Shown here one piece after another: positions 50,853-59,868 of a DNA stretch of 64,000 nt; positions within the stretch are counted from its first letter, which is position 1, and the number at the start of each line of letters is the position of its first letter. The stretch comes from Bin87 sp964347975. GTDB taxonomy: Bacteria > Chloroflexota > Dehalococcoidia > Lucifugimonadales > UBA3495. Position numbers and translations under genes: made by a program. The notes under the pieces were generated by a model. The model was not told the DNA's origin, ran no database searches, and saw nothing but the letters and a program-made list of their open reading frames with translations. The DNA lies in assembly GCA_964347975.1 (NCBI GenBank), contig CAYGAY010000016.1, positions 9,644-73,643 of the forward strand, given 5' to 3'.

Positions 50853-51482
50853 ATGGATCAGTTGTCCGAGACACACCTGCGCAACGCGGCGGCTCACCTC
50901 AAAAAGGGGAAGCCGCGTCCGGCATTGGCGGACCTGGATCTGGCGCTTTTGATCGATCCCCAGAACGCTGAGCTGCACTGCCTCAGGGGAAAGGCATTAC
51001 TGGCGCTGGGCCAGCCGGAGCGCGCGCTGGTCGAGCTGGACCGGGCCATCGACCTCAGGCCCGATGTTCCCGATGCGTGGCTGCAACGAGCCAGCGCCCA
51101 ATCGCGATTGACGAACTGGACAGCTGCCGAACACGATGCGACATGGGCCCTCGAGTCAGGGTGCGACACCTCTGCGGTTTGGCGAATCCGTGGGCAAGCC
51201 CGTTACAAGTTGACCCGACTCAAGGAGGCGCTGGCCGACCTGACCGAAGCCATCAGCCGCGAGCCGAGCGACCCGGCCGCTTTCTACTGGCGAGGGCTGG
51301 CCCTCCGCGACAGCGGCGATGACCGTTCGGCAGTAGCGGACTTTAACGCTGCTATTGCGCTGAACGACCGCTACGCTGAAGCCTATGTCGCCCGCGGCAA
51401 GGCGCACGCTAATCTGGGCGAAATGGCGGAGGCCCATTCCGACTGGGCAATTGCCGCTCAGATGCTGCACCAGTCCCACTGA
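50853..51482 (+). CDS. Tetratricopeptide-repeat protein
   Basis: Encodes 209 aa with at least five TPR units (for example AELHCLRGKALLALGQPERAL, PDAWLQRASAQSRLTNWTAAE and AEAYVARGKAHANLGEMAEA), followed by a short tail. No signal or membrane segment was found. TPR scaffolds mediate protein contacts; the partner is unknown. ATG 50853 has a CGTAAACTGC stretch and no strong ribosome binding site. Confidence 0.8.
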   Translation: MDQLSETHLRNAAAHLKKGKPRPALADLDLALLIDPQNAELHCLRGKALLALGQPERALVELDRAIDLRPDVPDAWLQRASAQSRLTNWTAAEHDATWALESGCDTSAVWRIRGQARYKLTRLKEALADLTEAISREPSDPAAFYWRGLALRDSGDDRSAVADFNAAIALNDRYAEAYVARGKAHANLGEMAEAHSDWAIAAQMLHQSH

Positions 51483-51565
51483 TCGGGGCGATTCTTGCCC
51501 GGCGATGTCCCCACGTCCGGACTTACCGCACCGGCGCCGGCCGGTTTTTGACTGGAGGTTACGAA

Positions 51566-51931
51566 ATGGCCGAGTTGAAATCCAAGTACCTTTTTATCGC
51601 GAGCATGGACATCGATCCAGAACATGAAGCCCTGTTCAACGAGGTGTACAACACCGAGCATTGCCCGCTGCTGAACCAGACTCCCGGTGTACTGGGAGTT
51701 ACGCGCTACGAAACCCAGCGGCTCGTCATGGCGATGGGAGGCCAGGTGCAGGAAATCGAGATACCGGGTATGCAGAAGCACCACGCCGTGTACCAGTTGG
51801 AAAGCCCGGACGTGCTCACCAGCCCCGAGTGGGCGGAAGGGGTGGACGCGGGGCGCTGGCCCGGACACGTCCGTCCCCACACCAAAAACCGCCGCCACGT
51901 CCTGATGAAGTTGACCTATCCAGAATCGTAG
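51566..51931 (+). CDS. Small dimeric alpha-beta barrel protein
   Basis: Encodes 121 aa. ATG 51566 has GGAGG upstream; the longer frame to 51548 starts with TTG and was rejected. KYLFIASMDIDPEHEALFNE, NTEHCPLLNQTPGVLGVTRY and HHAVYQLESPDVLTSPEW fit the EthD/ABM type barrel. The function is unassigned. Confidence 0.6.
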   Translation: MAELKSKYLFIASMDIDPEHEALFNEVYNTEHCPLLNQTPGVLGVTRYETQRLVMAMGGQVQEIEIPGMQKHHAVYQLESPDVLTSPEWAEGVDAGRWPGHVRPHTKNRRHVLMKLTYPES

Positions 51932-51973
51932 GGCAACCACAAGGGTTGCTCTTGCAATACCGGTATTCGGGGT

Positions 51974-52888
51974 CTAGTTGGCCCCTCGCATCCGTGGATC
52001 CAGTACGTCGCGGAGGGCGTCACCGAGGAGGTTGACCGCGAACACGGTGATGGCGATGGCCAACCCCGGGAACACTCCCAGCCACGGGGCGACGTCGAGG
52101 GAGTTCTGCGCTACGCCGTTGAGCATGCCGCCCCAGGACGGTACGTCCGGGGGGATGCCCACGCCCAGGAAGCTCAAGGACGCCTCCACCACGATCGCCC
52201 AGCCCAGGGAGATGCTGGCCAGGACGATGAAGGTGGCAGCGCAGTTGGGCGCCATGTGGCGAAGGATGATGCGCCAGTCGCCGGCGCCCACGGCGCGGGC
52301 GGCCAGCACGTAGTCCACCTCTTTGATGCTGAGGGCCTGGGAGCGTATGGTACGCGCCGCCCCCGGTATGAACACCGCGCTCAGCGCTATCACCACGTTG
52401 GTCACTGACGCGCCCAGGATTGCCATGATCGCTAAAGCCAGGATAAGGGCGGGGAAAGACATCATGGCGTCCATGATCCTCTGGATGACCAGGTCGGTGA
52501 TGCCTCCGAAGTATCCGCTGACGATGCCAATGAATGCGCCGATGGTTATGCCGAAGAACACGCTTAACAGGCCCACCACCAGGGATATACGTGTTCCATA
52601 TACCAGGCGACTGTACACGTCGCGGCCAATCTGGTCGCCGCCGAGCCAGGTGTCGGCATTTGGGGGATTGAAACGGTAAGCTGCGTTCGTCAGTTTCGGG
52701 TCGGTTGTAGCCACGAGGGGAGCGAGGGTTGCTACGACAACCAACAGGATAACGACCGCCGCGCCGAATGCCCCCAGGGGCTTGCGCTGGGCAAAATTGA
52801 TGATGTTTTCCCAGAGGTTCCGCCTGGGTCGCATCCCGGTTTCCAGCGATTCGGTTGGGGTTACAGCTCCGGTTGCTTGCTGCGCCAT
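51974..52888 (-). CDS. ABC transporter permease, OppC/DppC type (cassette 3)
   Basis: Encodes 304 aa with GDQIGRDVYSRLVYGTRIS, EAA loop VDYVLAARAVGAGDWRIILRH and DVPSWGGML. The N-terminus is LETGMRPRRNLWENIINFAQ. The cassette runs on the minus strand as binding protein, OppB, OppC. An AAAAGGAAC site precedes the ATG at 52888. This OppC is more distant from the two plus-strand ones than they are from each other. Confidence 0.92.
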   Translation of the reverse strand: MAQQATGAVTPTESLETGMRPRRNLWENIINFAQRKPLGAFGAAVVILLVVVATLAPLVATTDPKLTNAAYRFNPPNADTWLGGDQIGRDVYSRLVYGTRISLVVGLLSVFFGITIGAFIGIVSGYFGGITDLVIQRIMDAMMSFPALILALAIMAILGASVTNVVIALSAVFIPGAARTIRSQALSIKEVDYVLAARAVGAGDWRIILRHMAPNCAATFIVLASISLGWAIVVEASLSFLGVGIPPDVPSWGGMLNGVAQNSLDVAPWLGVFPGLAIAITVFAVNLLGDALRDVLDPRMRGAN

Positions 52889-52939
52889 GTTCCTTTTCCT
52901 CGCGGGGTATGCCGGTAAGAAATCCGATACCGGGTCCGC

Positions 52940-53899
52940 TTACTCGTAGCGAATGCGCGGATCCAGCCACGCGTAAAGCAGGTCAACGACGAGGTTGAGC
53001 GCCAACACCATGAACGCTATCACCATGACGATGCTCTGGATCATCGTGTAGTCCCGGTGCAGGATGCTGTCCACCAGCAGGCGGCCCATGCCGGGCACCA
53101 GGAAGATGGTTTCAATCACCACCGTGCCAGCGATCAGCCGACCCACCTGCCAACCCGAAATCGTTATAATGGGCAGGAAGGCGTTTTTCAGCGCGTGCCG
53201 GACGATAACCGCTCTCTCGCGGAGTCCCTTGGACCGGGCGGTGCGGATGTAGTCCTCGCGGAACACCTCCAACATAGAAGATCGCGTTACGCGGGCGATG
53301 AGCGCCATGTTATAGAAACCCAGCGCAACCGCCGGGAAGAACATCTGCTGGAGATTGGTCCACGGATCCTGCCAAAGGTTGACGTAGCCCAACGGCGGCA
53401 GCCAGTCAAACCACGTGACCAGGAAATACACTACCAGTATTCCGATCCAGAAAGTCGGCATGGCGACGCCGGCGATGGCGATGATGCGAGATGCGTAATC
53501 GGCGAGGGTGTCCTGCCGTACCGCCGAGATTACTCCTAACGGCACCGCCACCAGGAAGGCAAGCAATAAAGCGAAGGCTGCCAGTTCCAGCGTGATGGGC
53601 AGTTTGGCGCTGATATCCTCAGAGATCGGCGTGTCAAAGTACATCGATGTGCCGAAATCCCAGCGCACCATGCCCCAAACCCAGTCCAGGTACTGGATCG
53701 CCAGGGGCCGGTCGGTTCCCAGCTTGGCTCGCAGTTCGTCCAACTGTTGCTGAGAGAATTGACCGTCGCCCTCAAACCCCGCCAGCAACAGGAACGCTGG
53801 GTCCCCCGGCACCAGTCGCATCAGAGCGAATACTATCAGGGTGACCAGCAGCAGCGTTGGTATGAACAGCATGAATCGTTTGATGATATAGGCGTTCAT
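52940..53899 (-). CDS. ABC transporter permease, OppB/DppB type (cassette 3)
   Basis: Encodes 319 aa. MNAYIIKRFMLFIPTLLLVT, RLVPGDPAFLLLAGFEGDGQ, and EAA loop DYIRTARSKGLRERAVIVRH. Extra residues after GDP (a short GFEGDGQ loop) distinguish it from the cassette 1 and 2 OppB proteins. ATG 53899 has GGGAGA upstream and lies 53 bases after the binding-protein stop. Confidence 0.92.
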   Translation of the reverse strand: MNAYIIKRFMLFIPTLLLVTLIVFALMRLVPGDPAFLLLAGFEGDGQFSQQQLDELRAKLGTDRPLAIQYLDWVWGMVRWDFGTSMYFDTPISEDISAKLPITLELAAFALLLAFLVAVPLGVISAVRQDTLADYASRIIAIAGVAMPTFWIGILVVYFLVTWFDWLPPLGYVNLWQDPWTNLQQMFFPAVALGFYNMALIARVTRSSMLEVFREDYIRTARSKGLRERAVIVRHALKNAFLPIITISGWQVGRLIAGTVVIETIFLVPGMGRLLVDSILHRDYTMIQSIVMVIAFMVLALNLVVDLLYAWLDPRIRYE

Positions 53900-53952
53900 G
53901 GCGTCTCCCAGGCTGCTGTTGCGGTGGTGGAATGGTTATTCGGCAACCCGGC

Positions 53953-55737
53953 CTAACATTGTGGGTCACACCAAATGCGGTCGTGCTTGAGTTGCGTCCA
54001 GAGGCTGGCCGGCATATGGAAGTTCTTGATGCGCTTGTTGATAACCTGATCCCGGTAACTCCAGTAATACACGAGCAGCGGGCCCGGGTCCTCCGTCAGC
54101 ACCCAATCCTCCATCTCCCGGAGAATTGCGGCGCGCTTGGCCCGGTCGAGTTCTTGACTTTGCGCCTGGAACCAGTCCTTGAACTGCTGTGGCGCTTCCC
54201 AACCCGACCACTGGATCCAGAGGCCGCCGGGCATGAAAATCTTGCCGATTATTGGGTCCGGTTCGCCCACCAGCAAGGCCGTGCCCTGGGCGGCAATCTG
54301 GTAGTCCTGTTCCTTGTAGCGGGTGATGCCGGTGGCGCTGTCGATAGGCTGCACCGTGGCTTCCCAGCCCAGATGCCGGCGCAATTGGTCGGAAAGCAGT
54401 TGCGCCAAGTCAACATACTCCACTGCGGTTCGGGCCATCACGTTGACCTCAAACCCTTCGGGGACGCCGGCCTCTGCCAGCAGTCGCCGGGCTTCGGCGA
54501 TGTCGTCCGGATGTTTCTTGCCGTCCGGGCCGGCGCGGAAACCGGGCAGTTCCAACGCTTCTTCCTCGGTGCGACCGAACCACGTGTCAGGCGGGAAGGG
54601 GGTGCCCACCGGAGCGATGCCGCCCCCGAAAATGGAACGAAACTCGGAGCGGTCAACGGCCAGGTGCAGGGCCCGGCGAACCCGCACATCGTTAAAAGGC
54701 TCGATGGTAGTGTTGATCAGAGTTCCCAGCAAGCTGGTGTTGGGAATGAGGTAAACGTCCACGGTGTCAGCTTCGGATTCTTTCAGTTCCAGAATTTCCG
54801 TGTTGCTCAAGTTGGTGACCGGCCACGTCGCCATAAGGACCTGCCCCGTTCGGTACGCTCCGATGGCCGTACCCTTATCGGCGATGTAGTAGTGGATGCT
54901 GCCGTCGATATAGGGGATTCCCTCTTTCCAGTAGTCTTCGTTTTTCTCCAGCTCGATGGAGACGTCCTTAGCCAGTTTGGTGGGCTTGAAAGGGCCGGAA
55001 CCCATGCCGTTTTCCCACTTCGTGGTGTCAACGTCCGACTCGCCCCAGGCCTTGGACATCATCTTGAAAGCGTCCGAAGCGATCATGGCGATAAAATCGG
55101 GCGCCGGGTTGGTGGTAACGATCTCCACCGTATGATCGTCGATGACGCGGGCCTTGCCGGCGGAATAGTAGGGCGCAATGATGAGGGTTTGGGGCCGGTT
55201 CTCCTCCGCGTTCACCAGGCTGTCCATGCTATACACGACGTCTTCCGCCGTAACCGGGGTGCCGTCGTGCCACATGGCGTCCTGGTAGAGGTGGAACACA
55301 TGGGTTACGCCGTCCGGCTGGAGTTCCCAGCTCTCCGCCAAGTCGCCCACGATATCGTAAGGGTCGTCAGTCTCCGAGTCGTACTCCAGCAATCCGTTGT
55401 AAATGCCCGAGATGTTCTTAATCTGGTTGGTGAACTCGTGGGGATGGAAAATCAGGTTGGGGAAAGCGTAATCCTGCATGGCAACGATACCGCCGTAGAT
55501 CCCACGGTCGGACGTCTCTGGAGCGGCGCCGGCCTGGGCCGGAATTGCGGTGGGGGCCGGGCTATCGCCCGAACTGGCGGCCTGCGGTGGCGCAGTAGCG
55601 GCCGGGGCGCCGTTGGCGGACGGCGGGGAAGCGCTGGGCGCGGCTCCGCCGCAGGCTACCGCCATTGCCAGCGCAGCGGAAGCGGCTAAGGGAACGATCA
55701 GGCGACGGATCGGGAAACTCGAAACGGGTTCCAACAC
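53953..55737 (-). CDS. ABC transporter substrate-binding lipoprotein (cassette 3)
   Basis: Encodes 594 aa of the SBP_bac_5 family. Start GTG 55737 was chosen since GGGGAGG lies 6 bases before it; an upstream ATG is poorly placed. The lipobox MAVAC gives Cys29, and the Ala/Pro/Ser linker ends near residue 70, where RGIYGGIVAMQDYAFPNLIF opens the binding domain. LAESWELQPDGVTHVFHLYQ is the family signature. It has no long identity with cassettes 1 and 2, so it likely serves a different ligand. A TTGACA promoter lies 64 bases upstream. Confidence 0.9.
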   Translation of the reverse strand: MLEPVSSFPIRRLIVPLAASAALAMAVACGGAAPSASPPSANGAPAATAPPQAASSGDSPAPTAIPAQAGAAPETSDRGIYGGIVAMQDYAFPNLIFHPHEFTNQIKNISGIYNGLLEYDSETDDPYDIVGDLAESWELQPDGVTHVFHLYQDAMWHDGTPVTAEDVVYSMDSLVNAEENRPQTLIIAPYYSAGKARVIDDHTVEIVTTNPAPDFIAMIASDAFKMMSKAWGESDVDTTKWENGMGSGPFKPTKLAKDVSIELEKNEDYWKEGIPYIDGSIHYYIADKGTAIGAYRTGQVLMATWPVTNLSNTEILELKESEADTVDVYLIPNTSLLGTLINTTIEPFNDVRVRRALHLAVDRSEFRSIFGGGIAPVGTPFPPDTWFGRTEEEALELPGFRAGPDGKKHPDDIAEARRLLAEAGVPEGFEVNVMARTAVEYVDLAQLLSDQLRRHLGWEATVQPIDSATGITRYKEQDYQIAAQGTALLVGEPDPIIGKIFMPGGLWIQWSGWEAPQQFKDWFQAQSQELDRAKRAAILREMEDWVLTEDPGPLLVYYWSYRDQVINKRIKNFHMPASLWTQLKHDRIWCDPQC

Positions 55738-55800
55738 GGTGCACCTCCCCATGCAATCGATCACATTGCGACGATCCTTGCTTGTTCTGCGTGTGGCAAG

Positions 55801-55829
55801 AGGGTAGAATCGATAAAGTTCGCTGTCAA
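55801..55829 (-). promoter_or_regulatory. Sigma70-type promoter of transporter cassette 3
   Basis: Minus strand: TTGACA (complement of 55824-55829), 17 bases, TACCCT (complement of 55801-55806). The -35 box is perfect, the -10 box is weak. The leader to GTG 55737 is about 57 bases. Confidence 0.5.
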
Positions 55830-55980
55830 TACCTAAATCATCTATATTTTCTGGTGAAACTGCTCATTATTCTACGAAAGTCGCAATCATTTACCGGACT
55901 GTATACCATTGCCGCAAACTGAAACGCCGGCTTGACGCCGGCGCGATTTCTGGATGTGAATGCCCGCAGGTCGGGGCGTG

Positions 55981-56916
55981 TCAACTGTGCCCTAACTCCG
56001 CATCGATCCGGTTGGCTCGCGGTTTCAGGACGGCGTACAGGGCGTCGTTCACCGGCGTCGGGATGCCGTATTCGAGACCCATTCGGATCACGGCGCCGGT
56101 CAGTCCTTCCAGCTCTACGGGCCGGCTTTCCGCGAAATCTTTTGCCAACGACGCCATTCCGGCGGCCGGGAAGTTGTCCAGGGCGTTCATCGACCATTCC
56201 AGCGAATCGGGTTCCAGCGGGGCGCCGGAGGCTTCGCCCACGGCCAGGGCTTCCGCAATGGCAGCCTCTATGGCAGCGCGGGTTTCCGGTACGGTGCGGA
56301 GTTCTCCATAGGTGCAACCGCTGGCCGCGCATACTCCCGCCGATCCGGCCAAATAGGCGAATTTCTTCCACAGCATCCCGGTCATATTCTCAAGCAATTC
56401 CACTCGCCAACCGGCGTCCTGGAACACTGCCAACAGTCGCTTCCCGCGCTGGGTGATGCCGGGGGCGCGTTCTCCGAAAGATGCCGCGCCGGGGCCGCCC
56501 TGGGTTACAACCCCCGGTTCGCTGATCCGTCCTTCCAGGTACGCCGAGCCGATCATTACACGCTCCGCGCCATAGGCGTCCACCAATCTTTCGCCGTTGT
56601 CGATGCCGTTCTGCAACGTCAAAATGATGGTTTCCGGCCCGACCAACGGGCTGATGGCCCGGATGGCGGCGTCGTTGTCGTACATTTTTACGGTGAACAA
56701 AACCAGTTCACGGGGTCCGATTTCGGCCGGATTGCCCGTGGCGTTGCCGAGGACGGTGAACGTACCATCGTTGCCGCTCTCGACCCGCAGGCCGTTGCGG
56801 CGGATTGCTTCCAGATGCGGCCCTCTGGCGATAAAAGTCACATCGTTTCCGGCACGGGCCAACAACCCGCCGAAGTAACCGCCGACGCCGCCGGCGCCCA
56901 TTACCGCTATATCCAT
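55981..56916 (-). CDS. Ketopantoate reductase-like (ApbA/PanE) protein
   Basis: Encodes 311 aa: Rossmann NADP motif MGAGGVGGYFGGLLARAG at the start, then VLFTVKMYDNDAAIR, TLQNGIDNGERL and the Lys/Asn region MLWKKFAYLAGSAGVCAASG. PanE reduces ketopantoate to pantoate for coenzyme A synthesis, but its homologues also reduce other 2-oxoacids, and no panB or panC gene is near. ATG 56916 follows GGAGG at 7 bases. It lies just downstream of the CoA ligase gene on the same strand. Confidence 0.85.
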   Translation of the reverse strand: MDIAVMGAGGVGGYFGGLLARAGNDVTFIARGPHLEAIRRNGLRVESGNDGTFTVLGNATGNPAEIGPRELVLFTVKMYDNDAAIRAISPLVGPETIILTLQNGIDNGERLVDAYGAERVMIGSAYLEGRISEPGVVTQGGPGAASFGERAPGITQRGKRLLAVFQDAGWRVELLENMTGMLWKKFAYLAGSAGVCAASGCTYGELRTVPETRAAIEAAIAEALAVGEASGAPLEPDSLEWSMNALDNFPAAGMASLAKDFAESRPVELEGLTGAVIRMGLEYGIPTPVNDALYAVLKPRANRIDAELGHS

Positions 56917-56948
56917 ACCGATGCCTCCGGTCTCACTTTGGTTCCCGT

Positions 56949-58511
56949 TCAACTGTTAGAGACGGGATGGCCGAATTCTTCTCGCAGGTCCCGTTTCATT
57001 ACTTTGCCCATTACGTTGCGCGGCAACATATCCACGAACACCACGGAACGAGGACGCTTGAACCCGGCGAGCCGGTCACGGCAGAATTCGATCAACTCTC
57101 CCTCGGATGCCGCCGGGTCTCCGGCCACGACTATCGCGCGTACCTCCTCGCCCCATTCCAGGTCCGGGATACCTATGACGGCGACTTCTGCAACAGCGGG
57201 ATGCTCCACCAAGGTCCGCTCCACCTCCTCCGGCGAGATCATTTCGCCGCCGCGTTTGATGAAATCCCGGGCGCGCCCGGCCAGGTAGATGTAACCGTCC
57301 CGGTCCTGCCACGCCAGATCGCCGGTGTAGAGCCAGCCGCCGCGCAGGGTGTCGCCGGTGGCGTCAGACTGCTGCCAATAACCGGTCATCATCCGGGCGC
57401 CGCGGGCGACGATTTCGCCGACTTCGCCATCGGGCACCGGCTCGCCTGCTTCGGACACGATCATGACTTCGACGTCCTCCAGGGGTTTCCCGATGGATGT
57501 CAGGCGGCGCAGCCTGGTTTCGACTTCCTCCGGCGATCCCGAGAGATCGTGATCGTCGGGCGGCAGCATGGTAATGGTGGAGGCAGTTTCCGTCTGCCCG
57601 AAAGCATTGATGAAACGAGTGTTGGGGAACTTGTCGATGGCCTCCCTTATGACGGGCAGCGGCATGGGAGCAGCGCCGTAGGTGATCACGTTCAACGATG
57701 AAAGGTCGTAGGCGCCGAAACGCGGGTGATCCATCACTCGTTTGAGCATGGTGGGCACCAGCATGGCCCGGTTGGCCCGGTGTTCCGCGGCCAGAGCCAT
57801 CCACTCTTCCGGATCGAATTGGGGCATCACCACCAGGGTACGACCGCCGAATATCGCGGCCAGGGCGGCCTGGAGACCGGCCACGTGGTACATCGGAACT
57901 GTGAGCAGGTTGGTTTCTTCCACTTCCGGATCCGCCGGCATGACGCTGGTGAGCAGAAACGTACTGAAACTGTCGTGGGTCAACTGCGCGCCCTTGGGTA
58001 CGCTGGTGGTGCCGGAAGTGAACATGATCACAGTCGTGGCATCCTCGTCGTCCTCCGGGAAATGGAGCTGTTCCGGATCAGCATTGGACAACAAATCGTC
58101 GTAGTTGTGGCGGCCGTCCAGTCCGGCGGCGTCCAGCATCACGATGCGCTCCGCTGGGAGGGAGCCAGCGGACGGCGCCAGCGGCAGGTAGCGTTGGCCC
58201 AGGAAAAGCAGGTCAGGCTCCACGATGGCCAGCATGGTAGCCAGCTCATCTGCCTTGGCGCGGAAGTTGACAGGTACGTAGATGGCGTCGAGTTGGGCAG
58301 CGGCAAAGTAGATTTCCATCAGGTGGTGACAATTGGTCTGCATTGCCGCCACCCGGCGGCCGGGTTCGATGCCCAAGTCCGCCATGGCATTGGCAAGCCG
58401 GTTGACCCGTTCCTGGAGCATTGCGAAACTGATCTGCTGACCATCGAACACGATAGCCGTCCGGTCCGGGACGATGGCCGACGCGATCGTCAGAAATTCC
58501 GTAGTGTTCAT
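56949..58511 (-). CDS. Acyl-CoA synthetase (AMP-forming)
   Basis: Encodes 520 aa of the ANL superfamily. Motifs: MFTSGTTSVPKGAQLTH (P-loop-like), FINAFGQTETASTITMLPPD, YTGDLAWQDRDGYIYLAGRA and the C-terminal hinge and catalytic Lys (NVMGKVMKRDLRE). The N-terminus has FDGQQISFAMLQERVNRLAN. Probably activates a carboxylic acid with CoA for the crotonase-type enzymes encoded next to it. ATG 58511 is preceded by ATGGAGAGACG. Confidence 0.92.
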   Translation of the reverse strand: MNTTEFLTIASAIVPDRTAIVFDGQQISFAMLQERVNRLANAMADLGIEPGRRVAAMQTNCHHLMEIYFAAAQLDAIYVPVNFRAKADELATMLAIVEPDLLFLGQRYLPLAPSAGSLPAERIVMLDAAGLDGRHNYDDLLSNADPEQLHFPEDDEDATTVIMFTSGTTSVPKGAQLTHDSFSTFLLTSVMPADPEVEETNLLTVPMYHVAGLQAALAAIFGGRTLVVMPQFDPEEWMALAAEHRANRAMLVPTMLKRVMDHPRFGAYDLSSLNVITYGAAPMPLPVIREAIDKFPNTRFINAFGQTETASTITMLPPDDHDLSGSPEEVETRLRRLTSIGKPLEDVEVMIVSEAGEPVPDGEVGEIVARGARMMTGYWQQSDATGDTLRGGWLYTGDLAWQDRDGYIYLAGRARDFIKRGGEMISPEEVERTLVEHPAVAEVAVIGIPDLEWGEEVRAIVVAGDPAASEGELIEFCRDRLAGFKRPRSVVFVDMLPRNVMGKVMKRDLREEFGHPVSNS

Positions 58512-58566
58512 CGTCTCTCCATGCTAACGGTTATGCCGGCGAACGGCACCGAACCGCACAGCGTTC

Positions 58567-59298
58567 CTAAATGTCATCAATGGAGGCCAATGACGCCGCT
58601 AGTCGCCGCTCCATTCGCAATCCATCGGCCAGTTTAGAGATCCCGGTTTCCCGCAGAGCCACTCGGAGGGCGGCGGAGAAACCCGGCGGCAATCGGGCCA
58701 GTTGACATGCGACGCCCCAGGAGGTTTTTTCCAACTCACCGGGAGGCGCCACGCGACTGACCAGCCCGTACTCCAGCGCCGCGTCGGCGTCGAAACGCCG
58801 GCCGGTGAGAAGGAGGTCCAGGGCCACCGACGGCCCGGCGTTAGCGGGCAGGGTTTGACTGCCCCCGGCCGCGGGGATCATTCCCAGCTGAACCTCCGGC
58901 ATGGCGAAAACGGTGCCTGACGCGGCAATGCGAAGATCCGCCAGGAGCGCGATCTCGAGGCCCGAGCCGATGCAATACCCATGAACTGCGACGACGATGG
59001 GTTTGGGGAGGTCGATCAGTTGACCCCAGACGTCGCGCTGCCAGCGCACGTTGCGGGCAATCACCTGAGAGGGGGCCGAGCCGAATTCGCTCAGGTCGGC
59101 CCCAGCGCAGAAGGCTCGGCCCTGTCCGGTAATCAGCAACGCGCCAACCTCGTCATCCTCTTCGACGGCCCACAGGGCCGCAGCGAAATCGTCCCGCATA
59201 GCCACCGAGTAGGCATTGAGACGCTCCGGGCGGTTCAGCGAGACGTGAGCTACGCCGCCGACCTTTTCGTAGATGATGGTGGGGAAAGGGGCCGCCAT
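58567..59298 (-). CDS. Enoyl-CoA hydratase/isomerase family protein
   Basis: Encodes 243 aa, shorter than most. VSLNRPERLNAYSVAM, GRAFCAGADLSEFGS (oxyanion hole), VAVHGYCIGSGLEIALLADL and VQLGMIPAAGGSQTLPANAG, with a Glu in the ALEYGLVSRVAPPGE segment. It may act on a CoA ester made by the neighbouring CoA ligase. ATG 59298 is close to the PHP gene stop, 14 bases away. Confidence 0.87.
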   Translation of the reverse strand: MAAPFPTIIYEKVGGVAHVSLNRPERLNAYSVAMRDDFAAALWAVEEDDEVGALLITGQGRAFCAGADLSEFGSAPSQVIARNVRWQRDVWGQLIDLPKPIVVAVHGYCIGSGLEIALLADLRIAASGTVFAMPEVQLGMIPAAGGSQTLPANAGPSVALDLLLTGRRFDADAALEYGLVSRVAPPGELEKTSWGVACQLARLPPGFSAALRVALRETGISKLADGLRMERRLAASLASIDDI

Positions 59299-59312
59299 GT
59301 CGGTGCGATGCG

Positions 59313-59855
59313 TCAGTCCAACGGAATGGCCCGGCGCAGCATGTCTTCCAGGTCAACCAAGGTGCTTCCGGCGCCGATCTCGTCAAGCACATTCGCGTCG
59401 CTCACCGAAAAAGTGAGCAGGCCATGGGCTTCCGCGACCCGTTCCACTACTGGCCGACGAATATGCCAATCGTGATGGTGGTTGGCAATCTCGATACCAT
59501 GGATATCGTCTTCGATGACTATGTTGGGGGTGTAATATCCGGGGTGGCAGTAAGTGCGGAAAAGGAGACCGCCCGGCAGATATAATTCGGTGCAATGGTA
59601 TTCGTCGAAGGGGCTGCTGGCCGGTCGGACGTCAATTTCGTGCCCCGGAATTATGATGACCTGGTTGGGAAAATGCTCTTCCACCACCCGGTGCAGGGCC
59701 ATCCCCCAGTCGCGACGCCAATGGTCAGTAACGGCGATGCCGTCAAGTCCCGCTTTTCTGATTTGCCCGATCACGGACTCCGCGATTCCGGGTGTGGGCG
59801 GTTGGAAGCCGAACATTTCCCCCACGTGGGTATGTATGTCCAGTCGTACTTTCAT
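59313..59855 (-). CDS. PHP-domain metal-dependent phosphoesterase-like protein
   Basis: Encodes 180 aa starting MKVRLDIHTHVGEMF, whose His-x-His forms the first PHP metal motif. Further motif residues lie in AVTDHWRRDWGMAL, IPGHEIDVR and EIANHHHDWH, which together resemble the three-metal site of PHP proteins. Typical PHP roles are phosphate-ester or phosphonate hydrolysis. Start ATG 59855 rather than 59933 matches the family. It lies between two crotonase genes. Confidence 0.8.
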   Translation of the reverse strand: MKVRLDIHTHVGEMFGFQPPTPGIAESVIGQIRKAGLDGIAVTDHWRRDWGMALHRVVEEHFPNQVIIIPGHEIDVRPASSPFDEYHCTELYLPGGLLFRTYCHPGYYTPNIVIEDDIHGIEIANHHHDWHIRRPVVERVAEAHGLLTFSVSDANVLDEIGAGSTLVDLEDMLRRAIPLD

Positions 59856-59868
59856 CGGTGAAATTTTC

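Noticed and set aside
53932..55689. 585-codon plus-strand frame opposite the cassette 3 binding protein
   Set aside because: Same antisense effect; the minus-strand gene is a clear SBP_bac_5 lipoprotein.
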